A model generated the notes under the pieces. That model did no database searches. It worked only from the letters and a program-made list of their open reading frames with translations, and was not told where the DNA came from. DNA of 64,000 nucleotides from Yamagishiella unicocca. Its lineage: Eukaryota; Chlorophyta; Chlorophyceae; Chlamydomonadales; Volvocaceae. The position numbers and the translations under genes were made by a program. This document shows positions 23,318-34,195 of the stretch, piece by piece (position 1 is the first letter of the stretch; each line of letters begins with the position of its first letter). The stretch covers positions 1 through 64,000 of the forward strand of contig BDSL01000080.1 in assembly GCA_003116995.1 (NCBI GenBank), in the 5' to 3' direction.

Positions 23318-24369
23318 CAGCGTGGCCAGTAAGACGTTCGGTAGATCTGGCGATGTTTAGGGATCTGCAGTGTGACATATGAATCCAACCTGACAGTGTG
23401 GTAAACATGAGTCACAGAGCAGAGCGTGGATAGCGGTGCTCAGCCTTTGTTGGTTGCAAGAGCGTTGAGCTCGCATACGCCCAGCATAAGCGTCCACCTT
23501 AACCTTTGACATGACACATAAGGCCGCTGCGTATGCTGCTGTGTCGGCTTGCGCGGACCTGCCCGGGACGCACATGGCCCCACAGTGGATGAATGTCACT
23601 CAAGACTCACCGTTGACAGATGACCGATATACGCATATCCGTAGGCATAGTTGCAACGTAGACGGCAAAGACGACGGCCTGAATTAAGGTGTCATCAACG
23701 CATGGTTTGGCGACGGTCCGCATGGCAAATGACAGACGTGTCACAGAGTTGATGACGAGCACTAGAGAGTATTGAGGCTTGCTGAAAGTAGGTGAAGATA
23801 GAGAAGGAACCATGACGGAGCTATACCGGTAGGTTAGGAGCGTAAGCGGGGACTTTCTGCCAGTTCCGATGCCCGTAGCGGCTCGGCCCAGTCAGCGGTA
23901 CCACGCAACCACTTTTAGTAATGAAGGAGGAAAATTCCTCTAGGGGATTAATTGTTTGTCGGGCATAACTGTTTATGGCGCGGCGGGATCCAAGTCGGTC
24001 GCGAGACTGTTAACTTGTATTAACGGTATCGCAGGTTTTCAACGCGGGAAAGGCTGCACACTTTAACTATCGGCTATCACCGTAACTGCCTCGTATAATT
24101 CATTGGCTGCATATAGACAGGCCGTGCCAGACAAAGCTACCTCTCAACAGCAGTTTTAGGAGAATGTACAGCAGCCACGAGCTGAGGTGCAGCTGCGTGC
24201 TTCATCCTCCGCCCTCGCCCATGTCGCCCCCATCAGGGGTATGACATACTGCATAGATACGGCCTGTAGTCCGTTGGATTCCGTCCCCCATGGCAGTGCA
24301 GAGAGGCTTGGCGATGGGTCATCGAACGGTTTTAGGTTTTGGCCTCCGGAATCTGCACTTACTGGAGTT
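23318..24369. other. Intergenic, no supported gene
   Basis: A minus-strand frame from 23813 down to about 23610 is followed by a good donor (CAACG before gtgagt), but I could not join it to another exon in a convincing way. AT content rises toward 24100. Nothing else is recognised. Confidence 0.45.
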
Positions 24370-26210
24370 ATGAATGGCACCATCCCAATGGCGCCAGGCA
24401 TGCCTGGGCAATTACCATTGATCCCCCCCCAGGCATGCCTAGGCATGCCTGGCCACTTGCTTTCTGCACAGCCCACTTTGTTTTGTATTTTCTTATTACA
24501 AAATAAGCCTACAGGCAAAGGCCGTAGCCCCGCCCCTGAGAACGGGCAAGTTAGGCCTGGGCCTGTCCATGTCAATGGGCACAGGCATGCCTGAGCATGC
24601 CTAGGCATGTGACATCGCGCCCGGGGGTTTCATCAACTTGGCACTGGACCAGTCGGACATACTAGGGTGCCCCTAAAGTGGTTTCTCAAGGTATGGGCGT
24701 TTTCTCGCGGCGTGCCTGGGCCTGTCGATCCCAATGGGCACAGGCATGCCTGGGCATGCCTACACATATACGAACGCGCCTGGGGGCTGCATGCACCTGG
24801 TTCTGTGCCTGTCAGAGCTGTCACGGAGCCTCGATAGGGTATGTATTGGTGTTGTTTTGGGCCTGTCCATTGTAATGGCCCCAGGCGTGCCTGGGCATGC
24901 CTGGCCATGCCTACACGTGTAATAACGCGCCTGGGGGCTGCAAGCACCTGGTTCTGTTCCTGTTCGAGCTACCAGGCAGCCTGTGAAGGACCCTGGGCTG
25001 GGAATGGGCGTTTTCTTGCGAGCGTGCCCGGGCCTCTCCGTACCAATGGCCCCAGGCGTGCCTGGGCATGCCTAGGCGTGCCTGGGCATGCCTAGGCATG
25101 CCTGCACGTGGCATGCCTGGCCATACCAAACTCCATGCATGCTGGAAATGGAAGTTATGATTGTATGGTACATTGGTGTGTCAAAAGCAAGCAATGAGAA
25201 GTCTTTCATTTTGCAGGGCTGTCCTACTACGGCGTTCAAAAGGGAAATCTAAGTCGAGTCCTTGTTTGAACACAGGACGCTTTTTTAGGTCGACAAGTTA
25301 TTGTAAATATACATGTTGTTAAATAGACATGTTGTAGCAGCCCGCTAAACATGGGAGGCAAGGAGCGTCCAACTCCGTGCTGTCAATCTACCATTGAACT
25401 GCTCTGGCCAGACCCACTCTTGAAAATGGAGGGATTGACGGCTTATCAAGCCACAACCAGAGCGGGGCGCATCGTAAAAAAGCTATCATATGTAGAGCCT
25501 TGGGCACAAAAGTCAGAAACGTCGCAAGGCTCGCAAACGGACGCAGACGATCCGAATTCGTCAGAGACCGAGGAGTTCGAGGACAACGTGGTGGACGAGT
25601 CCGCGACAGAAGCCGATGGGGACGATGGTCGCATGTTCAGTCTGTAACCCCCTGTGACATACGGTATAGCACCAAAGCACGGTCCTTTCTGGCTCTCACA
25701 CAGCTACCACCTCCTCTGCACCCATGCGAAGCCTTCCAAGGCTCCCTGGTCGCTCCCGCAGGCGCAGAAGCAGGTGCGTGCAGCCCCCAGGCGTGGTTGT
25801 GCACGTGCAGGCATGCCCAGGCACGCCTGTGGCCAGTGGGATGGATAGGCCCAGGCACGCTCCCCAGAAAGCATGCAGGCATGCCCGTGCCTTTTCGGAA
25901 ACCCTTCAAAGGCTCCTTTGTTACGTTGGTAGGAACAGAAGCAGTCGCATGCAGCCCCCGTGCGCGATGTCACATGCCTAGGCATGCCCAGGCACGCCTG
26001 TGGCCATTGAGATGGACAGGCCTTGGAGATGCCCGTTCTCAGGGGCGGGGCTATGACCTTTGCCTGTAGGCTTATTTTTTTTATAAGAGAAAATAGGCGT
26101 AAAGTGGGCTGTGGCATCCCGTGCAGAAAGCAAGTGGCCAGGCATGCCTGGGGCCGGTCAATGGTAATTGCGCCATGCATGCCTGGCGCCATTGGGATGG
26201 TACCCTTGCT
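24370..26210. mobile_element. Fold-back element with long inverted arms
   Basis: The stretch 24370-25110 reappears inverted at 26205-25715. Shared blocks include CACCATCCCAATGGCGCCAG, CCACTTGCTTTCTGCAC, AATAAGCCTACAGGCAAAGG and AGCCCCGCCCCTGAGAACGG, in the same order. Each arm is built of about 150-bp subunits that end in clusters of the palindromic hexamer GCATGC (GGCATGCCTGGGCATGCC types). Between the arms lie about 600 bases of lower-GC DNA with one small open frame. The structure matches fold-back class DNA transposons. No transposase was found, so it is probably non-autonomous. Exact ends and a target-site duplication were not resolved. Confidence 0.7.
25351..25647 (+). CDS. Small ORF inside the fold-back element
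   Basis: 98-codon frame from ATG, lying wholly between the inverted arms. The N-terminal half is basic and includes TRAGRIVKKLSY, a short motif of a kind seen in transposon-encoded proteins. The C-terminal half is strongly acidic (runs of D, E, S, T). The stop codon overlaps a TGTAA signal. It could be a residual exon of the element or chance. No family is recognised. Confidence 0.3.
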   Translation: MGGKERPTPCCQSTIELLWPDPLLKMEGLTAYQATTRAGRIVKKLSYVEPWAQKSETSQGSQTDADDPNSSETEEFEDNVVDESATEADGDDGRMFSL

Positions 26211-26934
26211 TACTGGCAGCAGCGGAAATTGCAAGGTTTACATCCGATGGCCTAGGGTCGCTTGGAGGGTAGGCACGCCGTTAGGGTGTGCGTTGGGGTG
26301 GTCACGGCGATATATCAGCTAGCAGTGGCATATGCAGGCATGTGTTAGCTATGTTGGGAGAAGGTTAATCCAAGGGTTGCCATACATATCGTAGCAATCC
26401 ACTCGGGTTCGGATCCACCGGCAGCGCTGCCGCCGTTTGCAGAGTGCCCAACGCTGGCCTTATTCAGCAGGTGAAGGTGGCAGTTCCGGTGCTACGTGGT
26501 AGCGGTCAGACCCATGACTCGACACTGCAGCTCGTGTCACCCCCCCCCCCCAACCCCGGTGGCAGCGACCTAGGAGGACTACAGCCTCAATACACGTTGC
26601 ATTGGTACAACTAGGCTTTGTGTTTCCTTCTGCTGCTCTTGAGCCCCGTATGGGCTCATTACGAGAGCATACCGGTAGGGCCAAACATTGCTTAGTGGGT
26701 AATACAGCACATACACATACACACACATACTGCAGGGTGGCCGCAACAAAAATCCGTCCTGCAAACGTCCTCGGCTGGAACATATGGGTAAGATCTACAG
26801 ATACATCAGTGTGGGAAGGCGTAGGCGGAGGGATGGCAACCCTTCCTAATCCGACCCCCCCCACGCTCACAATCCGTTCAGGAAGTCCAATCCACGACAA
26901 TGTAATCCTGATCCGCGAAGAACCGCATCCTAAT
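26211..26934. other. Intergenic, no supported gene
   Basis: Contains a short C run near 26545 and a CA/CATA-rich microsatellite near 26705-26730. Open frames on both strands show no coding features. Confidence 0.5.
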
Positions 26935-27600
26935 CCGTGGCCACTGCAACCCAATCCGTGGCCACTGCAACCTAATCCGTGGCCACTGCAACCCAATCCG
27001 TGCCCACTGCAACCCAATACGTGCCCACTGCAACCCAATCCGTGCCCGCCGCAGCCTAATCCGTGGCCGGCCGTGTCAGCCTAATCCGTGCCCACTGCAA
27101 CCCAATCCGGACCCACTGCAACCCAATCCGGACCCACTGCAACCCAATCCGGACCCACTGCAACCCAATCCGGACCCACTGCAACCCAATCCGGACCCAC
27201 TGCAACCCAATCCGGACCCACTGCAACCCAATCCGGACCCACTGCAACCCAATCCGGACCCACTGCAACCCAATCCGGACCCACTGCAACCCAATCCGGA
27301 CCCACTGCAACCCAATCCGGACCCACTGCAACCCAATCCGGACCCACTGCAACCCAATCCGGACCCACTGCAACCCAATCGTCCGTGCCCACTGCAACCC
27401 AATCCGGACCCACGGCAACCCAATCCGGACCCACTGCAACCCAATCCGGACCCACTGCAACCCAATCCGGACCCACTGCAACCCAATCCGGACCCACTGC
27501 AACCCAATCCGGACCCACTGCAACCCAATCGTCCGTGCCCACTGCAACCCAATCCGGACCCACGGCAACCCAATCCGGACCCACGGCAACCCAATCCGAG
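26935..27600. repeat. 21-bp minisatellite array
   Basis: From 27079 to about 27600 there are some 24 copies of a 21-bp unit (CCCACTGCAACCCAATCCGGA), nearly identical, interrupted by two diverged GTCCGTG junctions. Left of it (26935-27078) lies an older, more variable array of the same family (CCGTGGCCACTGCAACC types). All frames are open because 21 is divisible by three, so frames such as TATQSGP repeats are not evidence of protein. Confidence 0.95.
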
Positions 27601-28336
27601 GCCAACCGCATCCAAATCCATGACGCCTTTAATCTAATCCTGTGTCACCGCATCTTAATCCAAGCTCTCGGCATCCATACCGTGAGCGGCCCGTTACCCC
27701 AATCCGCCTAGGTTGCCATCCCTCCTGCGTAGGGGATGGTAATGCATGTTTGAAGAGCTGGCGGGGACGGATGGCGGGGTTGATCGCGATAAGGAGACCT
27801 ATGCTACGTTATAGTTCACACCAGGATTGCGGCGAAGGTATCGAAACCACGTCAGACCTTGGCGTGCCACGGCATACCGAGGGTGTCGGACTGGTGGTCC
27901 ACACGGGTTGACATGGGCCTGGCGACGGCGGTAAACCAGAAATGGTGGTTGGTAACTGGGGTCAATGCGCGGAGGCAGACTTGCACAAGGGAGTATGCCA
28001 TTGTTACGAGGAGGCGTCGGGCAGGAAGGCCTCGTCGTCGTGCCTGCTTAGGAGTCGTACACGCCATCACGACGCAAGTCCGTTACAGATTTCCCGAGCT
28101 TGTGCACCCATATACTAGTTCGGCCTGAACGCACCGTTTAACGTGAACTCAAAATACGGTAGATGATTGCAGCAAAGCCATCGGCTCTCGTATCTCAGCC
28201 GTTTGTGTAGGGCTGAAGGAAATGGTTCCCTGTTTGTTGCTTCTCAGTCAATGTTCATAGCAAGTAGTATTTGATTTCGTATGTCTTAGGCTTTGTGCCC
28301 TGGCCTTGCCGCCAGGGACGAGACCCAGCTGCTATC
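27601..28336. other. Upstream region of the Gln-rich protein gene
   Basis: Array decay to about 27720, then unique sequence with no recognised exon. The promoter and 5' untranslated region of the next gene, and perhaps an undetected first exon, should lie here. Confidence 0.4.
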
Positions 28337-31300
28337 ATGTTCGTTCGCGGAAAAATGTTTCCATCTCTCGTCCAAACGGCTTGCGATGGATACAAATTAT
28401 CTATTCCGGTTGGTTGGGTTACCCTGATAGTATGAGAATATGAAGCTGTCCGCCACTGCACCATGACTAGCGTGTCCTCGTCCAGTGGGCACAGGAAGAG
28501 GTTTGTGATCAGCAAGCGCACAAATATTTCCGTGTTGTACAGGTGCCTGGCCCTGTGTGGATTCCTCCGCCACGGCGCGTCGTCCCTGGCGACACCGATA
28601 TCTGGCCTGGCTACTGCTTTCAGCTGCTCATGGTGGCATCGGAGTACTGTGCGGCACTGCACGAGGTGGGATCTCAAACCTGCAAACACAGTTGGAGGGC
28701 CAGCAATTCCCCCACCCAGACCCCACCTCCTTGAGCGCCGCCCAAGTCCACTTGGGAGGTCGGCTTGGCATATCGCGAACAGCCAGCCTCCATCATGCCA
28801 TATGACAAACAGTTGTCCTGCTGACCAGCGGCTGGTTGATGCTGCTGACGGCTTCCAGCGCCGCTCTTACCCATAACAGCCCCACTTGCGCTCCTGCTCC
28901 CGCTCCTGCTCCCGCTCCAACTCTTATTCCCCCCACGCACATGCGCCGTACTTCTGTACGGCAGTTCCTCACGTGGGAGTTGGACGACGAGTGGCGGCCG
29001 CTCAAGGCGGGCGTGGCCGCCCTGGCGCGCCAGTTCATCAGCGACTCCACCACCGTGCTGCCGCCGTCGCTGCCCCGCAGCCCCGACAACTTGCGGGTCA
29101 TGAACGCCTACTCCGTATGGGCCACCTTCACCTACTGCTACTTCAACGGAATCCGCGAAGCGCCGGACGGGCAGCTGTCGGAGGCCACGCAGCTACCCAA
29201 CAAGTGGCTGCGCCGCCTGGTGGGGGAGCGGGGCTGGCACGTGGAGGGCCCCGTGTACACCGCCGCGGCACACTGGGTGCGGAAGACCCGGAACCGTCTC
29301 GTGGAGCTCTTCCCAGACATCGAGCGCATGCACGCGTACGACTGGCAGCGCGAGGAGCGAGGCGGTGGCGAGCGCCTGGTGGCGGAGCGGGGCGAACGCG
29401 AATCGGCGGAGGGCAAGAAGTACATGCCGGTGTACCCATACCGCCTGTCGGGGGGCTACAGCGCCAACCGCGTCAAGGTGTGCAGCGACCCAACCGGCGA
29501 CCAGGAGCTCGGGCCGGGGGGGGGGGCAAGCCGGGAGGGGGGTCCGGGAGGGGGGGCAAGCCGGGAGGGGGGGCCGGGAGGGGGGGCAAGCCGGGGGGTC
29601 CGGGAGGGGGGGCAAGCCGGGAGGGGGGGCCGGGAGGGGGGCAAGCCGGGAGGGGGGGCCGGGAGGGGGGGCCGGGGTGGGATCAGGGGCCGGAGTGGGA
29701 TCAGGGGCCGGAGTGGGATCAGGGGCCGGAGTGGGATCGGGGGCCGGAGTGGGATCAGGGGCCGGAGTGGGATCAGGGGCCGGAGTGGGATCAGGGGCCG
29801 GAGTGGGATCAGGGGCCGGAGTGGGATCGGGGGCCGGAGTGGGATCAGGGGCCGGAGTGGGATCAGGGGCCGGAGTGGGATCAGGGGCCGGAGTGGGATC
29901 AGGGGCCGGAGTGGGATCAGGGGCCGGAGTGGGATCAGGGGCCGGAGTGGGATCAGGGGCCGGAGTGGGATCAGGGGCCGGAGTGGGATCAGGGGCCGGA
30001 GTGGGATCGGGGGCCGGAGTGGGATCGGGGGCCGGAGTGGGATCAGGGGCCGGAGTGGGATCAGGGGCCGGAGTGGGATCAGGGGCCGGAGTGGGATCGG
30101 GGGCCGGCGCCCCGGGCCGGTGCTGTGGATCTCTCTATGGGATGTCGCTCTGTGTTGTGGTGGACACGGTGTGCGGCATCGTCCTGTCTGCGCCCACTAC
30201 TACCTACCAGCGCAGCGTCTCTCCCTCACACACGGACGCGACGACGGCCTCCTCCCACCGTCGTCGCGTCTGTGTGTCTCATGCGCGCGTCTCCCGGTGT
30301 CCGAAGGCTATGCACCAGCTACATTTCCCCAGTCGCGTTACCGGGTCTATTATTGTACCCCTCCGCCTGGGCCCTGCCTTCCCCGCCGGCGCTGCAGTTC
30401 ACGGTGAACAAGCATGCGGCCCCTCGCAGCATCAAGGGATGCTGCGGAGTACCGCACGATTACGGCCAGACCAACAACTGCGCGCTGGGCTTCCTGGTGC
30501 TGGCGGACGTGATGCAGGCGTTCTCCGAGGTGGGCCACCCCGCAGCAGGGGTGAAGGAAACCCGCTGGGAAGGGGGGTGGTGGGGGAAACCCGCTGGGAA
30601 GGAGGAGTTACAAAAAAGCCCGTTTACTCCGACATGAGAAGTACAGTTGGCGCAGAGGCTTCAGCTGCGCGTGCATGCTGGATTGACGAAGAGGAGCGAG
30701 AAAGAAAACAGAGCGGGGTTGGGGCTGCCGTACAGGAGACCGCGCCTGGCGGTCTGGGCGTCTGGCTCGTTATGGGGGGTACTTGCGGCAGTCGGGGCTT
30801 GCCGTCGACAACCGACGACCCGTATCCTCCCCTCATCCGTGCCCGTCTGCCCGTCCCTGCCTGTCACTGTTGCGCCCGTCGTTGCGGCCTGCGGCTGCAG
30901 TCCAACAAGCACTGGCCGAAGGAACCCCAGATGACGGAGGCGATCTGCACCAGCTTCTACGCGGCGATGTTTGGAAAGGGCGACGCCGTGCCGATCTGCC
31001 GCGAGCACATCGACTACGGCTACCCGGCGTACGTTGCATCCTGCGCCCTGGGCTGGGACCTGGCCCTGCAACACGTGCCACTGTGGGTGGAGGCGGCAGC
31101 GGGCACGGCGGCCTCCGCCTGGGGCAGCGACTACGCCAACGGTGTATGTCACGACCTGCTGCTGCCTCGCACGTTGCCGCCGCAAGCCTGTTACGTGTGG
31201 TCGCAGCAGGTGCAGCGGCAGCAGCAGGAGGAACAGCAGGACCTGCAGAATCGACAGAACCAGCAGAGCCAACAGCCGCTGCAGGCACTGGTGCCACCAC

Positions 31301-33549
31301 AGCAGCCGCAGCTGCAGCAGGTGTTTCAGGGCTATCAACAGCTGATGCCGGAGCAGCAGCAGCAACATCACCCGCAGCACTCACCGGTCGTCACGACGGC
31401 TGCAGGCCCGCCGGCGCTGGCTCAGCAGCCTTACCTGCCAGCATACCAGCCGCCACAGCAGCTGGTGCAAACCACGGGGCCTGCTACCGCATCTGGTGTT
31501 GACGCCGCTGCTGCTGTTACCGGTGCTGCAGCCGCTGCTGCTACGGCGGGGCTCGCTCCCCGGGGTCCAGTGCTGGCCGGTGTGTTGGTCCCCGGGCCGC
31601 TGTCACTGCAGGCTTCGTTGGCGTCGTCGGGGTCGGCGGCTTCGCTGGGCGCCGCAAGTGGAGGGAGCAGCGTCCCGGCTGCGGTGTCGCCCTTTGTGGC
31701 CATGCAGCAGCAGCAGCAGCAGCAGCAGCAACTACAACAACTACAGCAACTACAATGGTCTTCTGCGGCTGCGAAGGCGACAGCCGGCGTCTCGGCTCCA
31801 GGGGGGCCGGGGGCCCCGCCAGGCGCACTGCCCCACCTCGCATCCCCTGGCGGCCAGCAGCTCGCGGGACCGCATAACACGCCGCTGTCTCCTCATCCAC
31901 CACCGCTGTCCCCCCAGCCACCACCGCTGTCCCCTCAAACATCACCGCAGCCACCGCCGCAGCTGCCCAACGGCGCGGTGCCTACGGAGGGCGTTACGAG
32001 CGGCCTGAGCAACATGTCTTTGGACGGCGTCACGTTCGGCGACGAGACGTTGAGGCTCATCCAGGAGGAGGCGCTGAAGCCGGGTGCTGGTGGCCCCTCT
32101 CCGTACGGGGCTGGGCTGGGCGGGGGAGGCACGGAAGGCGATGAGACGCTGTTGCCGGGTCCAGGAGGACTGGCTGCGGGGACTGGGGGCTTCGTAAATG
32201 CCGCCACAGCCGGGAGAGGGTTTGCGTCGCCGCCGTTGGCGCCACCACCGCCGCCAATTCAGGTCGCGGCTGGCGGGATGTTGGAGCCATCCCCACGCAC
32301 CGTGACCACGGTGGTGTCGGTGCCCCAGCAGTACCTGCAGCCGCCGATGCAAACACCGCCGGCAGCGGCGGCGGCGGCCTCGGCGGAGGTCGCGGGCGGC
32401 GGTCACGCCGGAGCAGCCGTGTCTCACGCGGTAGGACTCCTGGAGAGCGCCAATACGGTGCTCGGGCAGCTGGCGGCGGCGAGTCCTGCCGTACACTCGC
32501 GCCTGGGGCGGCTGCACCGGGAAGTTGCATTGGCGTTGGGGGCGTTCTACGCCGATGCGGCGTCAGCTGGGCAGGAGGGCAGGCCGGGTGCAGAGCCGGC
32601 TGGCCCTGCTTGGCAGCACGGCGTGTTGCCGCCGCCGCAGCTGTTGTCGCCGCCACCACCGCCGCCGGGCAGCGCAGCGATGGCGGGACTGGTGCCGGCT
32701 GGCTGGAGTCGGCTGGGCCCGCCCGGAGCCTTCGGGTGCTCGCCGGTGCCCCTGCCGGGACCCCCGCAGCAGCAGCAGCAGCAGCAACAGGGCGGCGGAA
32801 TCTTTGTGCCGAGCCCCGGCGCCGGGGGACCCTCCCACGCGGGCGGCATCAACGGCGTACGCTCCGTCCCGGGCCTTGTTCCGGGCGCCTTCGGAGCGGC
32901 TGCCTCTGCTCGCCCCGGCGACCCGCTGGGGCACTCACGTGGCGCCCAGCAACCACACCAACAGCATCAACTACCTCAACCGCCGCGACTACAGCATCCA
33001 CAAGGCCCGGCTCCAAGCTTCACCCCTGGCGCCGAGTTTGGGCTGGGGGTGGGATTGGGCTACTGCCCGAAGCCCTCTGACGTGGTACTCCAGGCAGCAG
33101 CACGGCCGACGGGTGTGGCGCCGCAGGGTGAGCTGCTCGCAGGCGGAGTAGGCGGCGGCGGCGGCGGCTCGAGGGTTAAGACGGAGGAGGAGCAGGCGCC
33201 AGCAGGAGCCCTGGGGCCGGAGGCGACAGGTAGAACCCAGGCGGATGGCGACAGCGACGGCGGCTTCGAGGGCGCTGGTGGCGGCGGCGGCACGGGCGGC
33301 GGTGGCGGGTCGCGCAACAGCAGCTCGGGCCTAGGGGCCATGCTTACGGGGGGGGAGGGCGACGGCTCTCTGTTGGGCCTGGGCGGCGGTGTGTCGGTGA
33401 TGTCTTGGACCCGGGGAGGGTCGTTGTTGCTGGGGGAGCTGGGGGGGCTGGGAAGCCCGATGGGCAGTGGCGGGGTGGGGGCCAACGGCGGCGGCAGCGG
33501 CGGCGCCCGCGGCGAGCCGGCGGGGGAGGGCGGCGGGGCGCGGACATGA
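28337..33549 (+). CDS. Large Gln/Pro/Gly-rich protein of unknown function
   Basis: Exons by phase and similarity of style: 28337-28408 (tentative), 28471-28665, 28965-29477, 30398-30529, 30901-33549. All internal introns are phase 0. Total is about 1186 aa. The N-terminal 385 residues look globular: a [19 protein letters not shown] start, a Trp/Tyr-rich segment ([30 protein letters not shown]), and a Cys/His-bearing segment ([32 protein letters not shown]). The remaining 800 residues are low complexity with poly-Gln, Pro-Gln, Ala and Gly tracts, as in algal transcription or RNA-regulatory proteins. No known domain is recognised, so no function is given. The start is uncertain, and the second exon may begin at 28486. 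Intron 3 (29478-30397) is almost filled by a minisatellite. Convergent with the coiled-coil gene. Confidence 0.7.
29515..30115. repeat. Compound minisatellite in intron of the Gln-rich gene
   Basis: First a G-rich array (GGGGGGGCAAGCCGGGAG units) to about 29670. Then about 24 copies of an 18-bp unit (GGCCGGAGTGGGATCAGG) to 30115. It is open in several frames and would extend neighbouring reading frames. The phase-0 splice from 29477 to 30398, which joins conserved-looking protein on both sides, indicates that it is intronic. Confidence 0.85.
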
Positions 33550-34195
33550 GGGTGCGCAGGCAGTGCAGCCGGTGATGAGAGGGACGTCGGCAGGCGGGGC
33601 CGGGGGGTGTTGCAACACCTGGTGTCAGAGGGCGGGCTGAGCCGCCCGGCAGCAGCGGCAGCGAGGGTGCAACGGAGGGCTGCGGCACCCGCAGCAACAT
33701 GTGCCAACCGGACACGCTGCATGACTACGACGGCGCATTGCATCGCTTGCCCAGGGGCTAGTGTACCACTCGGCACGCCCACTTGTCAGACATGCATACA
33801 GGAGGGGTCGCTCCCCGCCCGTACGTGTTGCGGCCCCCGTGGCGCCAGGCGCGCCAGGTAACCAATAATGTCACACGTTCACATGTAAGCGTGCTGTTTT
33901 CCGATCAAGGGAGGCATCGCCGTGCGTCGCTCCTGCTGTGGTTCCCGCATCCTGCTGCCCGCACACCATGGGCCGCGGCGCACCACGCACAGCGAGCATA
34001 CCGCGACCGGACGCAAACCACGAGCCCCTCCTGTAAATCAGCCAGGCCTCGTCGCCACGCAGTGCGCCCTTTCTACGCGAACGCCCCAAGAGCCCCGACC
34101 GCAGCCGGGGTGATGCTACCAGCTCTGCGGGCCTCACCCGTGTTTGGGGCCCATGTGAGTCTGGGACGGGCCTCACTCCGCCCCCCCCGGTCACC
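33550..34195. other. Convergent 3' regions
   Basis: 646 bases between two convergent stop codons. TGTAA at 33884-33888 suits the plus-strand Gln-rich gene. No clear minus-strand signal was found. Confidence 0.5.
33884..33888 (+). terminator. Polyadenylation signal TGTAA (Gln-rich gene)
   Basis: Located 335 bases after the stop codon, a normal trailer length for these algae. Confidence 0.55.

Noticed and set aside
27056..27711. Long repetitive ORFs on both strands across the 21-bp array
   Set aside because: The unit length is a multiple of three and contains no stop, so all frames are open by construction. No non-repetitive coding sequence is attached.
28255..28689. 144-codon minus-strand ORF that reads plausibly as protein
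   Set aside because: It overlaps the plus exon 28471-28665, which fits a multi-exon chain with good splice sites. The minus frame has no supporting neighbours. Kept only as a minor doubt.
29365..30397. Extension of the Gln-rich ORF upstream through the 18-bp array
   Set aside because: Exons 28965-29477 and 30398-30529 join in phase 0 with protein-like sequence on each side. The array is better explained as intron.
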